This document shows, piece after piece, positions 7,010 through 15,327 of a stretch of 26,191 bases of DNA (position 1 is the first letter of the stretch; each line of letters starts with the position of its first letter). The position numbers and the translations under genes are program-made. The notes below the pieces were generated by a model, which had not been told where the DNA came from, searched no databases, and saw only the letters and a program-made list of their open reading frames with translations. This stretch comes from a virus, in the IMG/VR virus record IMGVR_UViG_3300046004_002409, positions 1 to 26,191 of that record; one strand, given 5' to 3'.

Positions 7010-7195
7010 TTAATCATTTGCGGTTGCTATCACATCGCCGCCACTTAAAATCATTATGGTTTCAGTTATCTCACCATCTGGCATATTGGGGAATTCCTTT
7101 TTTACCAAATCAAACCATTCTTCTGGGTCTATAGTGAGCAAATTTGCTTCTATAAAATCAACCATTGCATCATCTTCTTTTTGTTCAATTGCCAT
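7010..7195 (-). CDS. Small acidic protein downstream of MuF (possible immunity protein)
   Basis: The 61-residue protein (MAIEQKEDDAMVDFIEANLL, then PEEWFDLVKKEFPNMPDGEI) is very acidic, soluble and helical. Its ATG abuts the stop codon of the MuF gene (TAAATG), so it is translated with it. I do not recognise a family. Because the MuF protein ends in an added metalloprotease-like domain of the type seen in MuF polymorphic toxins, a tiny acidic gene right behind it is where an immunity protein would be. A plain structural or connector role is equally possible on sequence alone. Confidence 0.68.
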   Translation of the reverse strand: MAIEQKEDDAMVDFIEANLLTIDPEEWFDLVKKEFPNMPDGEITETIMILSGGDVIATAND

Positions 7196-8503
7196 TTATA
7201 ACCACCGCATTTTTAAAAATAATTTATCAATTTCTTTTGAGATTAACTCAAAATCATCATCTTGCCACTGGCTTGATTTTCTTATTGGGGCAACTCTATC
7301 GCTGTTCCTTATATCGTCCAATTGCTTTATCAGATTCACATCTCCGCTTTTTGTTGCTATGTATTGCGCGTAGCTTCGCGCCCATTGCTCGTGAGTTGAT
7401 AAGTAATAAGACGACTTCGAGCCGCCTATGCTTTTTATTTCTTTTGTTGCATTTGAATTATCTACTGCATCACGCCACCCTGCAAACATCTCATTGTTGG
7501 TAGATGAAAAACCTTTTTCTCCGAATGCTTGGTGGTCAATGAAATGCCCTATTTCATGTGCAAGTGTCAATTCTGGGTGGTCGCCGTAACTACTAAGGTG
7601 TATGGCTACAGATTCTTTGCTTTGGATTTTGTGTTCGTATGCACCATAGAATTTCCTACTGGCACTTGCTTTTATTGGTATTTCTGGCAATTCTCCATCT
7701 GAATGAATACTGTCAATTATAGCAAGTATGCTTTTGCTTGGTGTTTTAGCATATCCAGATTTTGGTAGCTTTAGAGCATTAGAAACTGGAGCGGGTGGTG
7801 GTTTCGCTAAAGTCTTTTCAACCGCCGATTTTAACACTGGATTTGCCTTGCTATCCTTAATCGCCTTATTCACACCCGCCGTTAAATCCGTCCCAACGTT
7901 GTAATCAAAACCTTTATCGGGTTTCATTTCGTCAGAAATCGACTTATTTAATCCCTGTCCATTTTTTGAGCGTTCTTGTGCTTGTCTTTCATTGAGTGAT
8001 ATGCAACGGCAACGACATCGAAAACCATTCGGCGGGTAGTGAGAATTCCAAAAACTATCACCAACAGGGCGAATAATGCCATCCATAGCAAGGTGAGTAG
8101 GACGCACGCGGCTATCGTTAATAGCATCATACATAAGGTAAGGGCGTGTTTTTTGATGCTCAACGAATTTTTCCCAATGTCCGCGATTGTAGGCGGCTTG
8201 AATGTTGGTTCTAAAAATGTTGTCAAGTCGATGTTTAGGTAAGCCTAAATCTTGCACACGAATATCTTTTTGCCATTTCGCAAAGGTTTGACCTTCATTC
8301 ATGGCTTTTTCAAGTGAATCCAAAGCCGCCTGCAATTGGTCAAGTGAAGCCTTGCCAGCGATTGAAAAATTCAACTGCCGATGCAAGCCTTGCATTTCAC
8401 CGTAATACTTATCTGGCAAAACGACACCGCGCTTTTTAAGCTCTTCAACGGCGCGATAAAACGGCTGATTAAAGCTTAATCTAATTGGGTCAGGCATTGG
8501 CAT
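7196..8503 (-). CDS. MuF-type minor head protein with C-terminal zincin/LPD1-like domain
   Basis: The start at ATG 8503 (MPMPDPIRLSFNQPFYRAVE) overlaps the portal stop by 14 bases; a longer frame from 8575 would overlap by 86 and is unlikely. Residues about 10-170 are the Mu F / SPP1 gp7 head morphogenesis domain, ending in YDAINDSRVRPTHLAMDG and WNSHYPPNGFRCRCRC. A proline-rich linker (about 234-250) leads to a domain absent from Mu F: TLAHEIGHFIDH has the HExxH zinc site (H316, E317, H320), and YYLSTHEQWARSYAQYIA (about 366-383), resembling the LPD1 pattern, may supply a third ligand (E372). Total 435 residues. The head part is packed near the portal; the added part may be injected with DNA and act in the recipient cell. 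The domain calls come from motifs; the toxin or effector role is inferred. Confidence 0.85.
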   Translation of the reverse strand: MPMPDPIRLSFNQPFYRAVEELKKRGVVLPDKYYGEMQGLHRQLNFSIAGKASLDQLQAALDSLEKAMNEGQTFAKWQKDIRVQDLGLPKHRLDNIFRTNIQAAYNRGHWEKFVEHQKTRPYLMYDAINDSRVRPTHLAMDGIIRPVGDSFWNSHYPPNGFRCRCRCISLNERQAQERSKNGQGLNKSISDEMKPDKGFDYNVGTDLTAGVNKAIKDSKANPVLKSAVEKTLAKPPPAPVSNALKLPKSGYAKTPSKSILAIIDSIHSDGELPEIPIKASASRKFYGAYEHKIQSKESVAIHLSSYGDHPELTLAHEIGHFIDHQAFGEKGFSSTNNEMFAGWRDAVDNSNATKEIKSIGGSKSSYYLSTHEQWARSYAQYIATKSGDVNLIKQLDDIRNSDRVAPIRKSSQWQDDDFELISKEIDKLFLKMRWL

Positions 8504-9989
8504 AACCCAAGCAATCGGCGGCAAATGTTGCACGTTCCAACACGGTTCTAAATTCAGCCGTATCCGTTTCGACAAATAAAACCGCCAATCTATCGGCTAA
8601 ATCGTCGTAATCTTTCGCCGCTTTAATCGCGTTAAAAATTGCACCTTCAGGAATCGGACTGGATAGTTTTTCGAGGACGTTATCCGCCAAATCTTCAATA
8701 ATCTGCTGGTCGGGTGTGAATTTGGACAGCTCATTTGATGCCGAAAAATTAGACGGTTTATTTACGCCCATGGGCGTATTTTTATCAGGTGGCACATTAT
8801 TCGGAATCTCAAAATCGCCATCTTCGTAATCGTAAACACGCAATAAATAATCAGGGGTAAGTTTTAGAACCCCAGCTTGCACCAACTTTGAATCACGGTC
8901 GGCGCGTTCAACTTCCAATCCCGTGTCATCTTCCATTACAAATGTTGGCGGTTCACCTGTAAATCCATTTAGCGTATGCAGTGCATTGACCAGTGTTTGC
9001 ACGGTTTTTGTGGCAAGACGAATGTCCGCTATTTTTCGGTCACTGAGTACGTTTTCATGAACCTTTGCTGCTGCAAAACTTCCTGTTTTACCAACGTCAG
9101 ATGTGAGGGTCTGTCCAAGAATGACTTTTTGAATGCGTTTTAAAATCGCTTGTTCAAATTGTTCAAAACTAGTTCCAGTTTGAGTGGCAGATAAAAATTG
9201 AGCTGTCCAACCATCGGGTAAAGCCAGTGTCGCATTTGAAACGGCTGAATTTAAAACAGTGGTTAAATAATCAACCGCTGTCGTTCCGTCTGGTAATGTT
9301 TCGTTTGGGGCAGTGCCGACTAAAAATGGCGTACCTGCACGTTCAAGATTTTTTGCCCAATATTTCCAGCCGTTAACGCGAAATAACCATGCCCAGTAAA
9401 GACGCGATAGTAATGCCTCGCCGTATGGTTGGCGGTAGGTTTCATTGCGAATGGAAAGCAAAAATTTGAATTTTTTGTCTATTGCTTCGCCCTGCGGATT
9501 AAGTTGTGAGCGGTAAATCAATCGCCCATCTGATTTTGGCTCGAACCACTCAAACGGCTTTTCACTGACTTCTTTTAATCCAATTTTTCCATCGGGTAAT
9601 TGCTGCCAGATAATCTCCTGCACACTGTATCCGTACAAAACCGCATTAAATGCCCCGCGCAAAACGGAAACAATAACGCGGTCAAGTTCTTGCCAAATGA
9701 AATTATTAACCCGCGCCTTGCCTAATTCCAATCTCCAAGGCGTGGCAATTAACGCCTCACGACGAGTTTCAATGCACGCGGTAATTTCATCGTCGCCCTC
9801 CAAAGCGCGTAATTCTTTACGATGAACGCCTAACTTTTTAAGCGTTTCATCGGTATCTTGCATTTGAAAAAGCGGATTTACTAAGTAATCAATCGCTTGT
9901 TCGTTGTAGAGGGCTTTCGGTGCTGTCGATGTACTTGAAACTGTATTTTTACCGTTAAATTTTGATAAAAACTGAAATAATTTAGCCAT
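8490..9989 (-). CDS. Portal protein (Mu gp29-like, DUF935)
   Basis: The 499-residue protein shows the DUF935 pattern: an early helix with DEITACIETRREALIATPW, then VQEIIWQQLPDGKIGLKEV, EWFEPKSDGRLIYRSQLN, RQPYGEALLSRLYWAWLFRV and a C-terminal helical region. It forms the dodecameric ring through which the DNA is packed and ejected. It sits between the large terminase (2 nt upstream) and the MuF gene (14 nt overlap), the standard Mu order. The C-terminal 90 residues (from about PPDKNTPMG) are typical of the family's variable end. The length is near Mu gp29 (512). Confidence 0.92.
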   Translation of the reverse strand: MAKLFQFLSKFNGKNTVSSTSTAPKALYNEQAIDYLVNPLFQMQDTDETLKKLGVHRKELRALEGDDEITACIETRREALIATPWRLELGKARVNNFIWQELDRVIVSVLRGAFNAVLYGYSVQEIIWQQLPDGKIGLKEVSEKPFEWFEPKSDGRLIYRSQLNPQGEAIDKKFKFLLSIRNETYRQPYGEALLSRLYWAWLFRVNGWKYWAKNLERAGTPFLVGTAPNETLPDGTTAVDYLTTVLNSAVSNATLALPDGWTAQFLSATQTGTSFEQFEQAILKRIQKVILGQTLTSDVGKTGSFAAAKVHENVLSDRKIADIRLATKTVQTLVNALHTLNGFTGEPPTFVMEDDTGLEVERADRDSKLVQAGVLKLTPDYLLRVYDYEDGDFEIPNNVPPDKNTPMGVNKPSNFSASNELSKFTPDQQIIEDLADNVLEKLSSPIPEGAIFNAIKAAKDYDDLADRLAVLFVETDTAEFRTVLERATFAADCLGYANA

Positions 9990-9991
9990 GA

Positions 9992-11368
9992 TTAAAATGT
10001 CCTTGGTGTGCCGACTTGTGGCAATGCGTTTGTGGATTTAGAGCGTAACCATTCAAGAGCCTGTGACGTACTATCTGCCTGGTCATCGTGTGCGGCGAGT
10101 GGAAACGACAGTAACTCATGTTCGTAATCTGCCAGCCACGGTGAGTTTTCGGGTAAATAAACCTGCCGTGCTTCGAATATCGTTGACACAGAATTTAATC
10201 GGGTAATTTTGTCGCTTTCAGGCAGTATTGCGATGATTGGAATGCGTGAGTGTCTTAGCTCTTGGATAAGTGACTGTCCGCTTGCTTTATCTTCAATCAA
10301 TACCGCTTGTGGCTTGAATTGGTCATATTTCGATTGGACATGACGCTTTACATCGGGATATTCGCCACGAATGACAAAACAATCGAGCAAGTAGTATTTG
10401 TTATCTTTTGTTTGTAACCAGGTGGTACACACTGAAGGATCATTTTGCAATTTCGCTTTGTAAGCGGTATCCCATGATTGTATTACTCGTAATTTTTCAG
10501 CAGGCGGTACGCGATAACGCTCAAACCATTCGGATTTGATAATGCCGCCTTCTTTTGGTGTGGGTTCTTGCTGGTATTGACCGCTGAAATGGTACGGATT
10601 AGCCGCTTTCATTTTGAGCAAATCATCAATGGAATGTTTGAACGTCCATAGCTCTTCGCCATCTTCGTTAATCGCGGGAATTTTTAGGTGATGCCATTCG
10701 TCACCGCTGCCACCGTTTAACAAAAACCCGCTCAAGTCGTTATGGTGCAAGCGTTGCATGATGACAATAATAGGCGTGTGCGGCGTATTACAGCGACTTT
10801 CTACCGTTGATTGGTAAAACTCAAGGACGTTTTCACGCTGAATTGGACTTTCGGCTTCACCTGCCTTGAGCGGATCGTCAAAAATAATGCACCCGCCGAA
10901 TCCTTCACGCATTTTACCTGCACCGTAACCCGTGATTGTGCCGTCTGAACCCGAAGCGTACACAATGCCACCTTGTTTTGTTCGCCATTCATCTTTTGCC
11001 TTTGAATCGTCCATTAACGTTACGTCACCAAACAACTCACGATAGCCTTCACTTTTTACGACAGCTCGAGCTAAGTAAGCGTGCTTTGCGGCAACTCGTT
11101 TTGAATAAGAAATGTAGATAAATTCGCTGTCTGGGTACAAACCCAAACACCACGGAATAAAGTTAACAACGGTTAGTTCTGATTTTGAATAACGCGGTGG
11201 AATGTTAATAATCAGCCGCTTAATTTCACCTCGTACCACTTTCATCAGCGTGTCAGTAATCACGCGGTGATGCCAATTCACAAAAAATTTACGACCGCCA
11301 CGTTCACTGACGTAGCGCGTGAAGGCTAAAAAATCACGACAAGTTTTAAGACGATTTTCTTTATTCAT
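9992..11368 (-). CDS. Terminase large subunit
   Basis: The 458-residue protein has both terminase domains. ATPase: RLIINIPPRYSKSELTV (Walker A-like, about 51-67) and GCIIFDDP (Walker B, 159-166). Nuclease (RNase H fold): VIQSWDTAYK with D300, VLIEDKASG with E359/D360, and AHDDQADS with D428/D429. It cuts and pumps phage DNA into the prohead through the portal. It overlaps the small terminase gene by 8 bases. In Mu-like phages the equivalent is gp28. The N-terminus NRLKTCRDFLAFTRYVS is also typical of this terminase family. Confidence 0.95.
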   Translation of the reverse strand: MNKENRLKTCRDFLAFTRYVSERGGRKFFVNWHHRVITDTLMKVVRGEIKRLIINIPPRYSKSELTVVNFIPWCLGLYPDSEFIYISYSKRVAAKHAYLARAVVKSEGYRELFGDVTLMDDSKAKDEWRTKQGGIVYASGSDGTITGYGAGKMREGFGGCIIFDDPLKAGEAESPIQRENVLEFYQSTVESRCNTPHTPIIVIMQRLHHNDLSGFLLNGGSGDEWHHLKIPAINEDGEELWTFKHSIDDLLKMKAANPYHFSGQYQQEPTPKEGGIIKSEWFERYRVPPAEKLRVIQSWDTAYKAKLQNDPSVCTTWLQTKDNKYYLLDCFVIRGEYPDVKRHVQSKYDQFKPQAVLIEDKASGQSLIQELRHSRIPIIAILPESDKITRLNSVSTIFEARQVYLPENSPWLADYEHELLSFPLAAHDDQADSTSQALEWLRSKSTNALPQVGTPRTF

Positions 11369-11861
11369 CGTTATTAAAAATTTGCCTAATTAGCTCATCT
11401 CTAAAATCATCATCGTTGTTATTTTGTTGAGCGTTAGTGTTATTTATCGTTGTGCCAACAGGGTAATAAGGCACAACGCCTGCAACTTTCATGGTTGAAA
11501 CCAGTGCGTCCGCAACAGTTTTGCAATCGCTGGGTTTAGGCTTTTCTCCCAGCGACTTGACTGCCATGCTCGCTACTTTCAAACCCGCCTTTGAGAAAAA
11601 CTCACGGGCTTTGGTTAGTTCATCAATGTCTTTGACAACAATCTGTTGAACTGTTGACTCTAGTGTTGATATTTCGCCCGCAACCCGCACACCGTCCTGA
11701 ATTAGCTGTTGATAAATGCCTTTTTTCCAACCTTCTGCTTTTGCTTTTCTGCTGATTAAAGCGCGGTCGATTTCCGTTTCGGCGTTTATCTCGCTAAGAC
11801 TTCTTCCAGTTTCAAAAAGTGCCTTTGCTTTTGCCCATAATTCAGGTGTTGCTCTAGCCAT
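11361..11861 (-). CDS. Terminase small subunit-like DNA-binding protein
   Basis: The 166-residue protein opens with a helix-turn-helix: LWAKAKALFETGRSLSEINA followed by TEIDRALISRKAKAEGWKKG, the usual N-terminal DNA-binding unit of small terminases. A helical middle (STLESTVQQIVVKDIDELTK) would drive oligomer formation, and the end is Asn/Asp-rich (NNTNAQQNNNDDD). It should recognise the packaging site and load the large subunit. It overlaps both neighbours by 8 bases (methyltransferase upstream, large terminase downstream), so all three are coupled. The Mu gp27 position supports the call. Confidence 0.82.
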   Translation of the reverse strand: MARATPELWAKAKALFETGRSLSEINAETEIDRALISRKAKAEGWKKGIYQQLIQDGVRVAGEISTLESTVQQIVVKDIDELTKAREFFSKAGLKVASMAVKSLGEKPKPSDCKTVADALVSTMKVAGVVPYYPVGTTINNTNAQQNNNDDDFRDELIRQIFNNDE

Positions 11862-13155
11862 TGCTCAATTCATTAAATGATTTGCCATTACCTTCCAAGA
11901 CGGCTTCTTTCCCCGTGATTTCTTGCCAACGACGCACAATCACGTCGCAGTATTTCTCATCGAGTTCCATTAAACGAGCGACACGGTTGGTTTTTTCGCA
12001 AGCAATCATCGTTGTGCCAGAACCGCCGAATAAATCTAAAATAATCTCGCCGTCGTTGGAACAGTCTAAAATCGCATCAACTACAAGTTGCGTGGGTTTC
12101 ACGGTAGGGTGGAGTTTCTCGTTGCCACGTTCGCCATTTGAAAAACTGGTCACCATCGGATAATCCCAGACGTTTGTTCGGTAGCGTCCCGTTTCGCCAA
12201 GTTGGAAATTGTTGGTGTGTTTTTCTGTGCCGTTTTTATAAACAAAAATCAATTCGTGTTTATTGCGATAAAACGTCCCCATACCACCGTTATTTTTATT
12301 CCAAACACACAGATTTTTGAGTTCGGTGTACATTTCGCCAGCGGTGGTGAGTTCTTGAATGTGTCGCCAGTCCATACAAACGTAATGAATCGAACTATCT
12401 TTTGAGGCGGCAATCAGGCAAGTGAACACAGTGCGTAAAAAATCAGTGAACTCGTCTTTGCTCATTTCACCCGATGCCATTTTGAATTCGCCATGAATTC
12501 TGCCGATGCTGTTTTCCGATGCCGCACTGCCAAGTCCTGAAATTTTGACGTTGTACGGTGGATCGGTGAAAACCATGTCGGCTTTGGAATCTGCCATCAA
12601 CGCATCAACCGCATCAATGCTGGTAGAATCGCCGCACATCACCCGATGTTTACCACACAGCCAAACATCACCAAGTTTGGTAATTGGTTCAGCGGGTGGC
12701 TCAGGTATTGAATCTAAATCGGCATCGTCATCGAGCGTGGTGGTGTCATCGTCGTCAAATTGGCTGAAATCGAAATCTTCAAAGCCTGTTAAATCCAAAT
12801 CGAAACCCAATTCGTCGAGTTCTGTGAGTTCAAGGCGCAGCAAATCTATATCCCATTCGGATTCACCCACTTTGTTATCTGCAATCCGAGCCGCTTTCGC
12901 TTGAGCTGGGGTTAAATCAGCTCGAACAATCACGGGAATGGTAGTCATGCCGAGTTTTTTACAGGCAAGCAAACGCCCGTGACCTTTAATAATCACGTTG
13001 TCAGCATCGACCACAATCGGTACGTCGTGACCGTACTCGGCAATCATACTGGCGAGTTTGTCAATTTGTTCGGCTGGGTGCTTTTTAGTGTTATTCGCGT
13101 AAGGAATAACCGTGTCGATGGCAACATGCTGAATGGCGGCATTGAATTTATTCAT
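11854..13155 (-). CDS. ParB-like / DNA adenine methyltransferase fusion
   Basis: The 433-residue protein has an N-terminal ParB/Srx-like domain (about 10-95) with the box IIKGHGRLLACKKLG. An Asp-rich linker (about 110-150) follows. A methyltransferase domain comes next: FTDPPYN (catalytic DPPY at 198-201) precedes DLFGGSGTT (AdoMet site, about 374-382), which is the beta-class order and suggests N6-adenine (or N4-cytosine) methylation. HPTVKPTQLV is also typical. Such fusions are common beside phage terminase genes and probably mark phage DNA against host restriction or for packaging. It overlaps the endolysin stop by one base and the small terminase by 8. The target sequence cannot be read from the protein. 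Confidence 0.92.
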   Translation of the reverse strand: MNKFNAAIQHVAIDTVIPYANNTKKHPAEQIDKLASMIAEYGHDVPIVVDADNVIIKGHGRLLACKKLGMTTIPVIVRADLTPAQAKAARIADNKVGESEWDIDLLRLELTELDELGFDLDLTGFEDFDFSQFDDDDTTTLDDDADLDSIPEPPAEPITKLGDVWLCGKHRVMCGDSTSIDAVDALMADSKADMVFTDPPYNVKISGLGSAASENSIGRIHGEFKMASGEMSKDEFTDFLRTVFTCLIAASKDSSIHYVCMDWRHIQELTTAGEMYTELKNLCVWNKNNGGMGTFYRNKHELIFVYKNGTEKHTNNFQLGETGRYRTNVWDYPMVTSFSNGERGNEKLHPTVKPTQLVVDAILDCSNDGEIILDLFGGSGTTMIACEKTNRVARLMELDEKYCDVIVRRWQEITGKEAVLEGNGKSFNELSNG

Positions 13156-13601
13156 TACGCTAAAATTCCGCCTGAACGCTCAAACGACAAAACAAGATTC
13201 GCCATTTTATTTTCGCGTTGTCCATAACCTGCGCCTGGAAAACTCGCCCAACGTGAAGCACATTTTTTAATCGCAGATTCAATTCGACCCGCTTCAATAT
13301 CTTTCAATGCACCGCATTCTTTGATAAGTTGAATAGCAATCGCATCTTGTGCGGATTTGCTGAAATCTTTTAAACCTAATTGTTTTTTATAAAAATCAAA
13401 GTTGCGTGCAAGAATTTGATAACGACCAGCAGCTGTTGATTTAATGCCTAGTTTTGGTAAATCGACGGCAATGCGCGGATGGTCTGCGTAGCCTTCAAAA
13501 AATTTTCCACCAACAAGAACATCATAACCATCATCACCATGACCGAAAGTGCCTTCACTTTTGGCAATAGTGTCTAAAAAAGCTCTCATATTTTTAGTCA
13601 T
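13155..13601 (-). CDS. Endolysin (lambda R-like transglycosylase, GH104)
   Basis: From ATG 13601 the product is 148 residues and closely follows lambda R: TIAKSEGTFGHGDDGYDVLV with the catalytic Glu at 16, then FFEGYADHPRIAVDLPKLG, AGRYQILARNFDFYKKQLGL, DFSKSAQDAIAIQLIKECGA and WASFPGAGYGQ. It cleaves murein glycan strands, forming anhydro ends, after the holin has opened the inner membrane. It has no signal peptide, so it depends on the holin. AAGGTG before the 13601 ATG favours this start over the longer frame from 13625. It overlaps the holin stop by 8 bases. No Rz/Rz1 pair was found beside it. Confidence 0.95.
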   Translation of the reverse strand: MTKNMRAFLDTIAKSEGTFGHGDDGYDVLVGGKFFEGYADHPRIAVDLPKLGIKSTAAGRYQILARNFDFYKKQLGLKDFSKSAQDAIAIQLIKECGALKDIEAGRIESAIKKCASRWASFPGAGYGQRENKMANLVLSFERSGGILA

Positions 13602-13944
13602 GCTTTTCACCTTCAAATTGTTCAAATTCGCTTTCTGTTACGCCGATTTTTTTAGCCATGAAATGCTGAATGAGATAAATCGAACGACTTCCCATGTGAC
13701 CACTCAAGCCAATTAATGCCGCTGACGTGATTTGTTCAAGTCCTGCCGATTCACAGAGAAAAAAGGTGGTGATTCCCGCAAAGACACTGGTGATGGCTTC
13801 ACCAACTAATCCCCAAAAAGAAAATACTTTCGTTTTCCCTTGCTTGATTTTGTTGATATAACTCACAACGCCTCCAAGTGAAGAAACGCCAAAAACCCAA
13901 CAGTAGGTGAGTAACGAGTAAGTTGTAGGGTCTTTTGCTGGCAT
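13594..13944 (-). CDS. Phage holin (LydA/holin-3 type)
   Basis: The start at 13944 (MPAKDPTTYSLLTYCWVFGV) is favoured by GGAAG upstream; the longer frame from 14088 would run through the terminator and control element. The 116-residue protein has three predicted membrane segments (about 10-29, 45-63, 70-92), a short basic cytoplasmic loop (NKIKQGKTK) and a charged C-terminus (FEQFEGEKHD). VFSFWGLVGEAITSVFAGI and AALIGLSGHMGSRSIYLI fit the P1 LydA-like holin family. It forms the lesion that releases the lambda R-type endolysin encoded next. It is the first late gene after the control element at 14008-14044, with an untranslated leader of about 60 nt. Confidence 0.82.
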   Translation of the reverse strand: MPAKDPTTYSLLTYCWVFGVSSLGGVVSYINKIKQGKTKVFSFWGLVGEAITSVFAGITTFFLCESAGLEQITSAALIGLSGHMGSRSIYLIQHFMAKKIGVTESEFEQFEGEKHD

Positions 13945-14007
13945 TGATAGCTTCCATTTAGTTTTCACATATAATTCTGTAAACACATTAAAGGAATCAA
14001 AGTGATG

Positions 14008-14044
14008 TTTTCTAATCGCACGGTTTAGTAAAATGGGCGAATTT
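14008..14044 (-). promoter_or_regulatory. Repeated late-gene control element, copy B (upstream of lysis genes)
   Basis: This is the second copy of the 37-bp element (30 of 37 identical to 5979-6015), with CTAA-N9-TTAG at 14012-14028. It lies between the terminator at 14062-14095 and the holin gene, in the position of the Mu lys promoter. I infer activation by the Mor/C-family protein encoded at 19390-19698. No strong -10 is fixed relative to the element in both copies. Confidence 0.6.
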
Positions 14045-14061
14045 GCAGTTTTTGATAGACA

Positions 14062-14095
14062 CAAAAAAGCCCCGACAACTTTCGTCATCGAGGCT
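14062..14095 (-). terminator. Strong Rho-independent terminator before the late block
   Basis: On the minus strand a 12-bp stem (14095-14084 with 14079-14068, including four G-U pairs) is capped by a GAAA tetraloop and followed by a run of six T. It ends the Rha and 48-aa gene transcript, so the lysis and head genes need a new promoter downstream. Confidence 0.9.
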
Positions 14096-14101
14096 GTGTG
14101 C

Positions 14102-14248
14102 TTAATCGACCTGTGGTAGCTGAACGTTCACATACTCGTCGAGTTCAGGAATTGGCATCGTACTGTAATCTTTCAACAGCTCATCCAATTTCTTATCGTT
14201 CTCGAGAATAAAATCATCGTCAAGCTCAGGCGGTTCAATTCCGTTCAT
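14102..14248 (-). CDS. Small acidic hypothetical protein (48 aa)
   Basis: A 48-residue frame starts at ATG 14248 with GAGGAAGG three bases before it, an unusually strong ribosome site. It ends 6 nt before the terminator at 14062-14095. The product is highly acidic (MNGIEPPELDDDFILENDKK, then LDELLKDYSTMPIPELDEYV) and soluble. I do not recognise a family. It follows the Rha-family gene by 22 nt, so both are probably on one transcript. Small acidic phage proteins of this kind are sometimes inhibitors or DNA mimics, but nothing here proves that. Confidence 0.68.
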   Translation of the reverse strand: MNGIEPPELDDDFILENDKKLDELLKDYSTMPIPELDEYVNVQLPQVD

Positions 14249-14270
14249 GAGCCTTCCTCACTGTTGTGAG

Positions 14271-15146
14271 TTAGGCTTCTAAAACACCCTTAATACGCTC
14301 AACTTGTGATTTTGTTAGAATTTTACCGCCACACTGTTCGACAACATGCTTTAAATCGTCAAATTGAAGTTTTAATGATGATTGCTCCATTTCACGATAA
14401 CGATTTGCACTAATCATCACCATGTCATCGGGAATCAAAGTCATTGGCAATGCTTGTTGTTTTGGTTCATCTTTAACAGTTGATGACGCGCCACCAGAAA
14501 CAACACGAAACCGCTCAGGAATAGTGTAGATGTTTGGCAAACTACCGCCCGTTCTGTGACGAGTTCGTGTGATTGTCAAAAATCCTAAGCTTTCCAAACT
14601 GCTAACCGTTTCAACAATCGTGCTTTTCGCAATGCCGCAAAGATGTGCTAAATCTAAAACACCCATTTGAAACTGTCCGTTTTGGTCGGCTTTATCAATT
14701 ATCGTTAGCATGACCATCTTTTTAACAGGCGTTAAATTCGCTGACAAAATTTCTGACAACGCATTCGGGAGAGGTTTTGCGGTAGGTTGCTTTTGAAACA
14801 ACTTTGCGTGCATCAAATTAAACGCATTGATGTAGGCTTCTTTGATTTGTGCGGCGGCTTTGCCTGTGAATCCCATGACTAAAAACATGAATCCGTCTTT
14901 TGTCATTTCATACATTCGATATGATGTTGGAATTCCTAAGTTGTTTTCTTGTACATATTCGGTCTCCTCAAAATTGAGTTTTCCGAAAATATCAGATACT
15001 TGCGTTAATGTTTTCTCAATATCACGCAAAACATTGTCATGGCGTTTGCCAAATGCTTCTGCAACTTGTTTGGAATTTGTTTTGAGTTCTTCGCCTTGAG
15101 CGAAAATGAATGAAGTGAAATCTAATGCTTGAACTTGAGCGTTCAT
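14271..15146 (-). CDS. Rha-family phage regulatory protein with C-terminal winged helix
   Basis: The 291-residue protein has an N-terminal Rha domain (about 20-115): TNSKQVAEAFGKRHDNVLRD, EETEYVQENNLGIPTSYRMY and MTKDGFMFLVMGFTGKAAAQ, typical of phage regulators such as P22/phi80-type Rha and antirepressor proteins. A winged-helix region follows (about 135-215: GVLDLAHLCGIAKSTIVETV, SSLESLGFLTITRTRHRTGG), then a C-terminal region ending KSQVERIKGVLEA. It probably controls early or lytic functions. AAGGAAA precedes the ATG. Its leader holds a UUCG hairpin and a segment complementary to an upstream structured RNA, so its translation is probably controlled by antisense RNA, as with P1 ant. Confidence 0.85.
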   Translation of the reverse strand: MNAQVQALDFTSFIFAQGEELKTNSKQVAEAFGKRHDNVLRDIEKTLTQVSDIFGKLNFEETEYVQENNLGIPTSYRMYEMTKDGFMFLVMGFTGKAAAQIKEAYINAFNLMHAKLFQKQPTAKPLPNALSEILSANLTPVKKMVMLTIIDKADQNGQFQMGVLDLAHLCGIAKSTIVETVSSLESLGFLTITRTRHRTGGSLPNIYTIPERFRVVSGGASSTVKDEPKQQALPMTLIPDDMVMISANRYREMEQSSLKLQFDDLKHVVEQCGGKILTKSQVERIKGVLEA

Positions 15147-15160
15147 TTTTTTGTTTCCTT

Positions 15161-15204
15161 TGTCTAAAAGTTAGCCACCGAAGTGGCGGTTAGGAGCTTA
15201 GACA
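15161..15204 (-). promoter_or_regulatory. Structured leader of the Rha gene (antisense target)
   Basis: On the minus strand TGTCTAA (15204-15198) can pair with TTAGACA (15167-15161), enclosing GCCAC-UUCG-GUGGC (15187-15174), a very stable tetraloop hairpin. The AAGGAAA ribosome site lies just after. GTGTCTAAGC (15205-15196) is perfectly complementary to the loop region at 15365-15356 of the upstream C4-like RNA, and CTCCTAAC (15196-15189) to GTTAGGAG (15258-15251). Competing pairings could open or close translation. Confidence 0.6.
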
Positions 15205-15327
15205 CAGTTGAAACAGATACTGCTGCCGATATTCAATATATTCTCAGCAACTCCTAACACGCTGGCGCAATTTTACCACGAATGGCAAATTGCAAAAACT
15301 GTAGGCACAAAAAAACCGCTTGTCTTT

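Noticed and set aside
8504-8575. Longer start for the MuF protein at 8575
   Set aside because: It would overlap the portal gene by 86 bases; the MuF family start fits MPMPDPIRL at 8503.
12506-12904. Plus-strand 132-codon open frame, Ser-rich
   Set aside because: It is a mirror of the Asp-rich linker and ParB domain of the minus-strand methyltransferase; the Ser runs are GAT codons read backwards. No ribosome site or family.
13945-14088. N-terminal extension of the holin frame back to 14088
   Set aside because: It would be translated through the strong terminator and the control element; the ATG at 13944 has GGAAG and fits the family.
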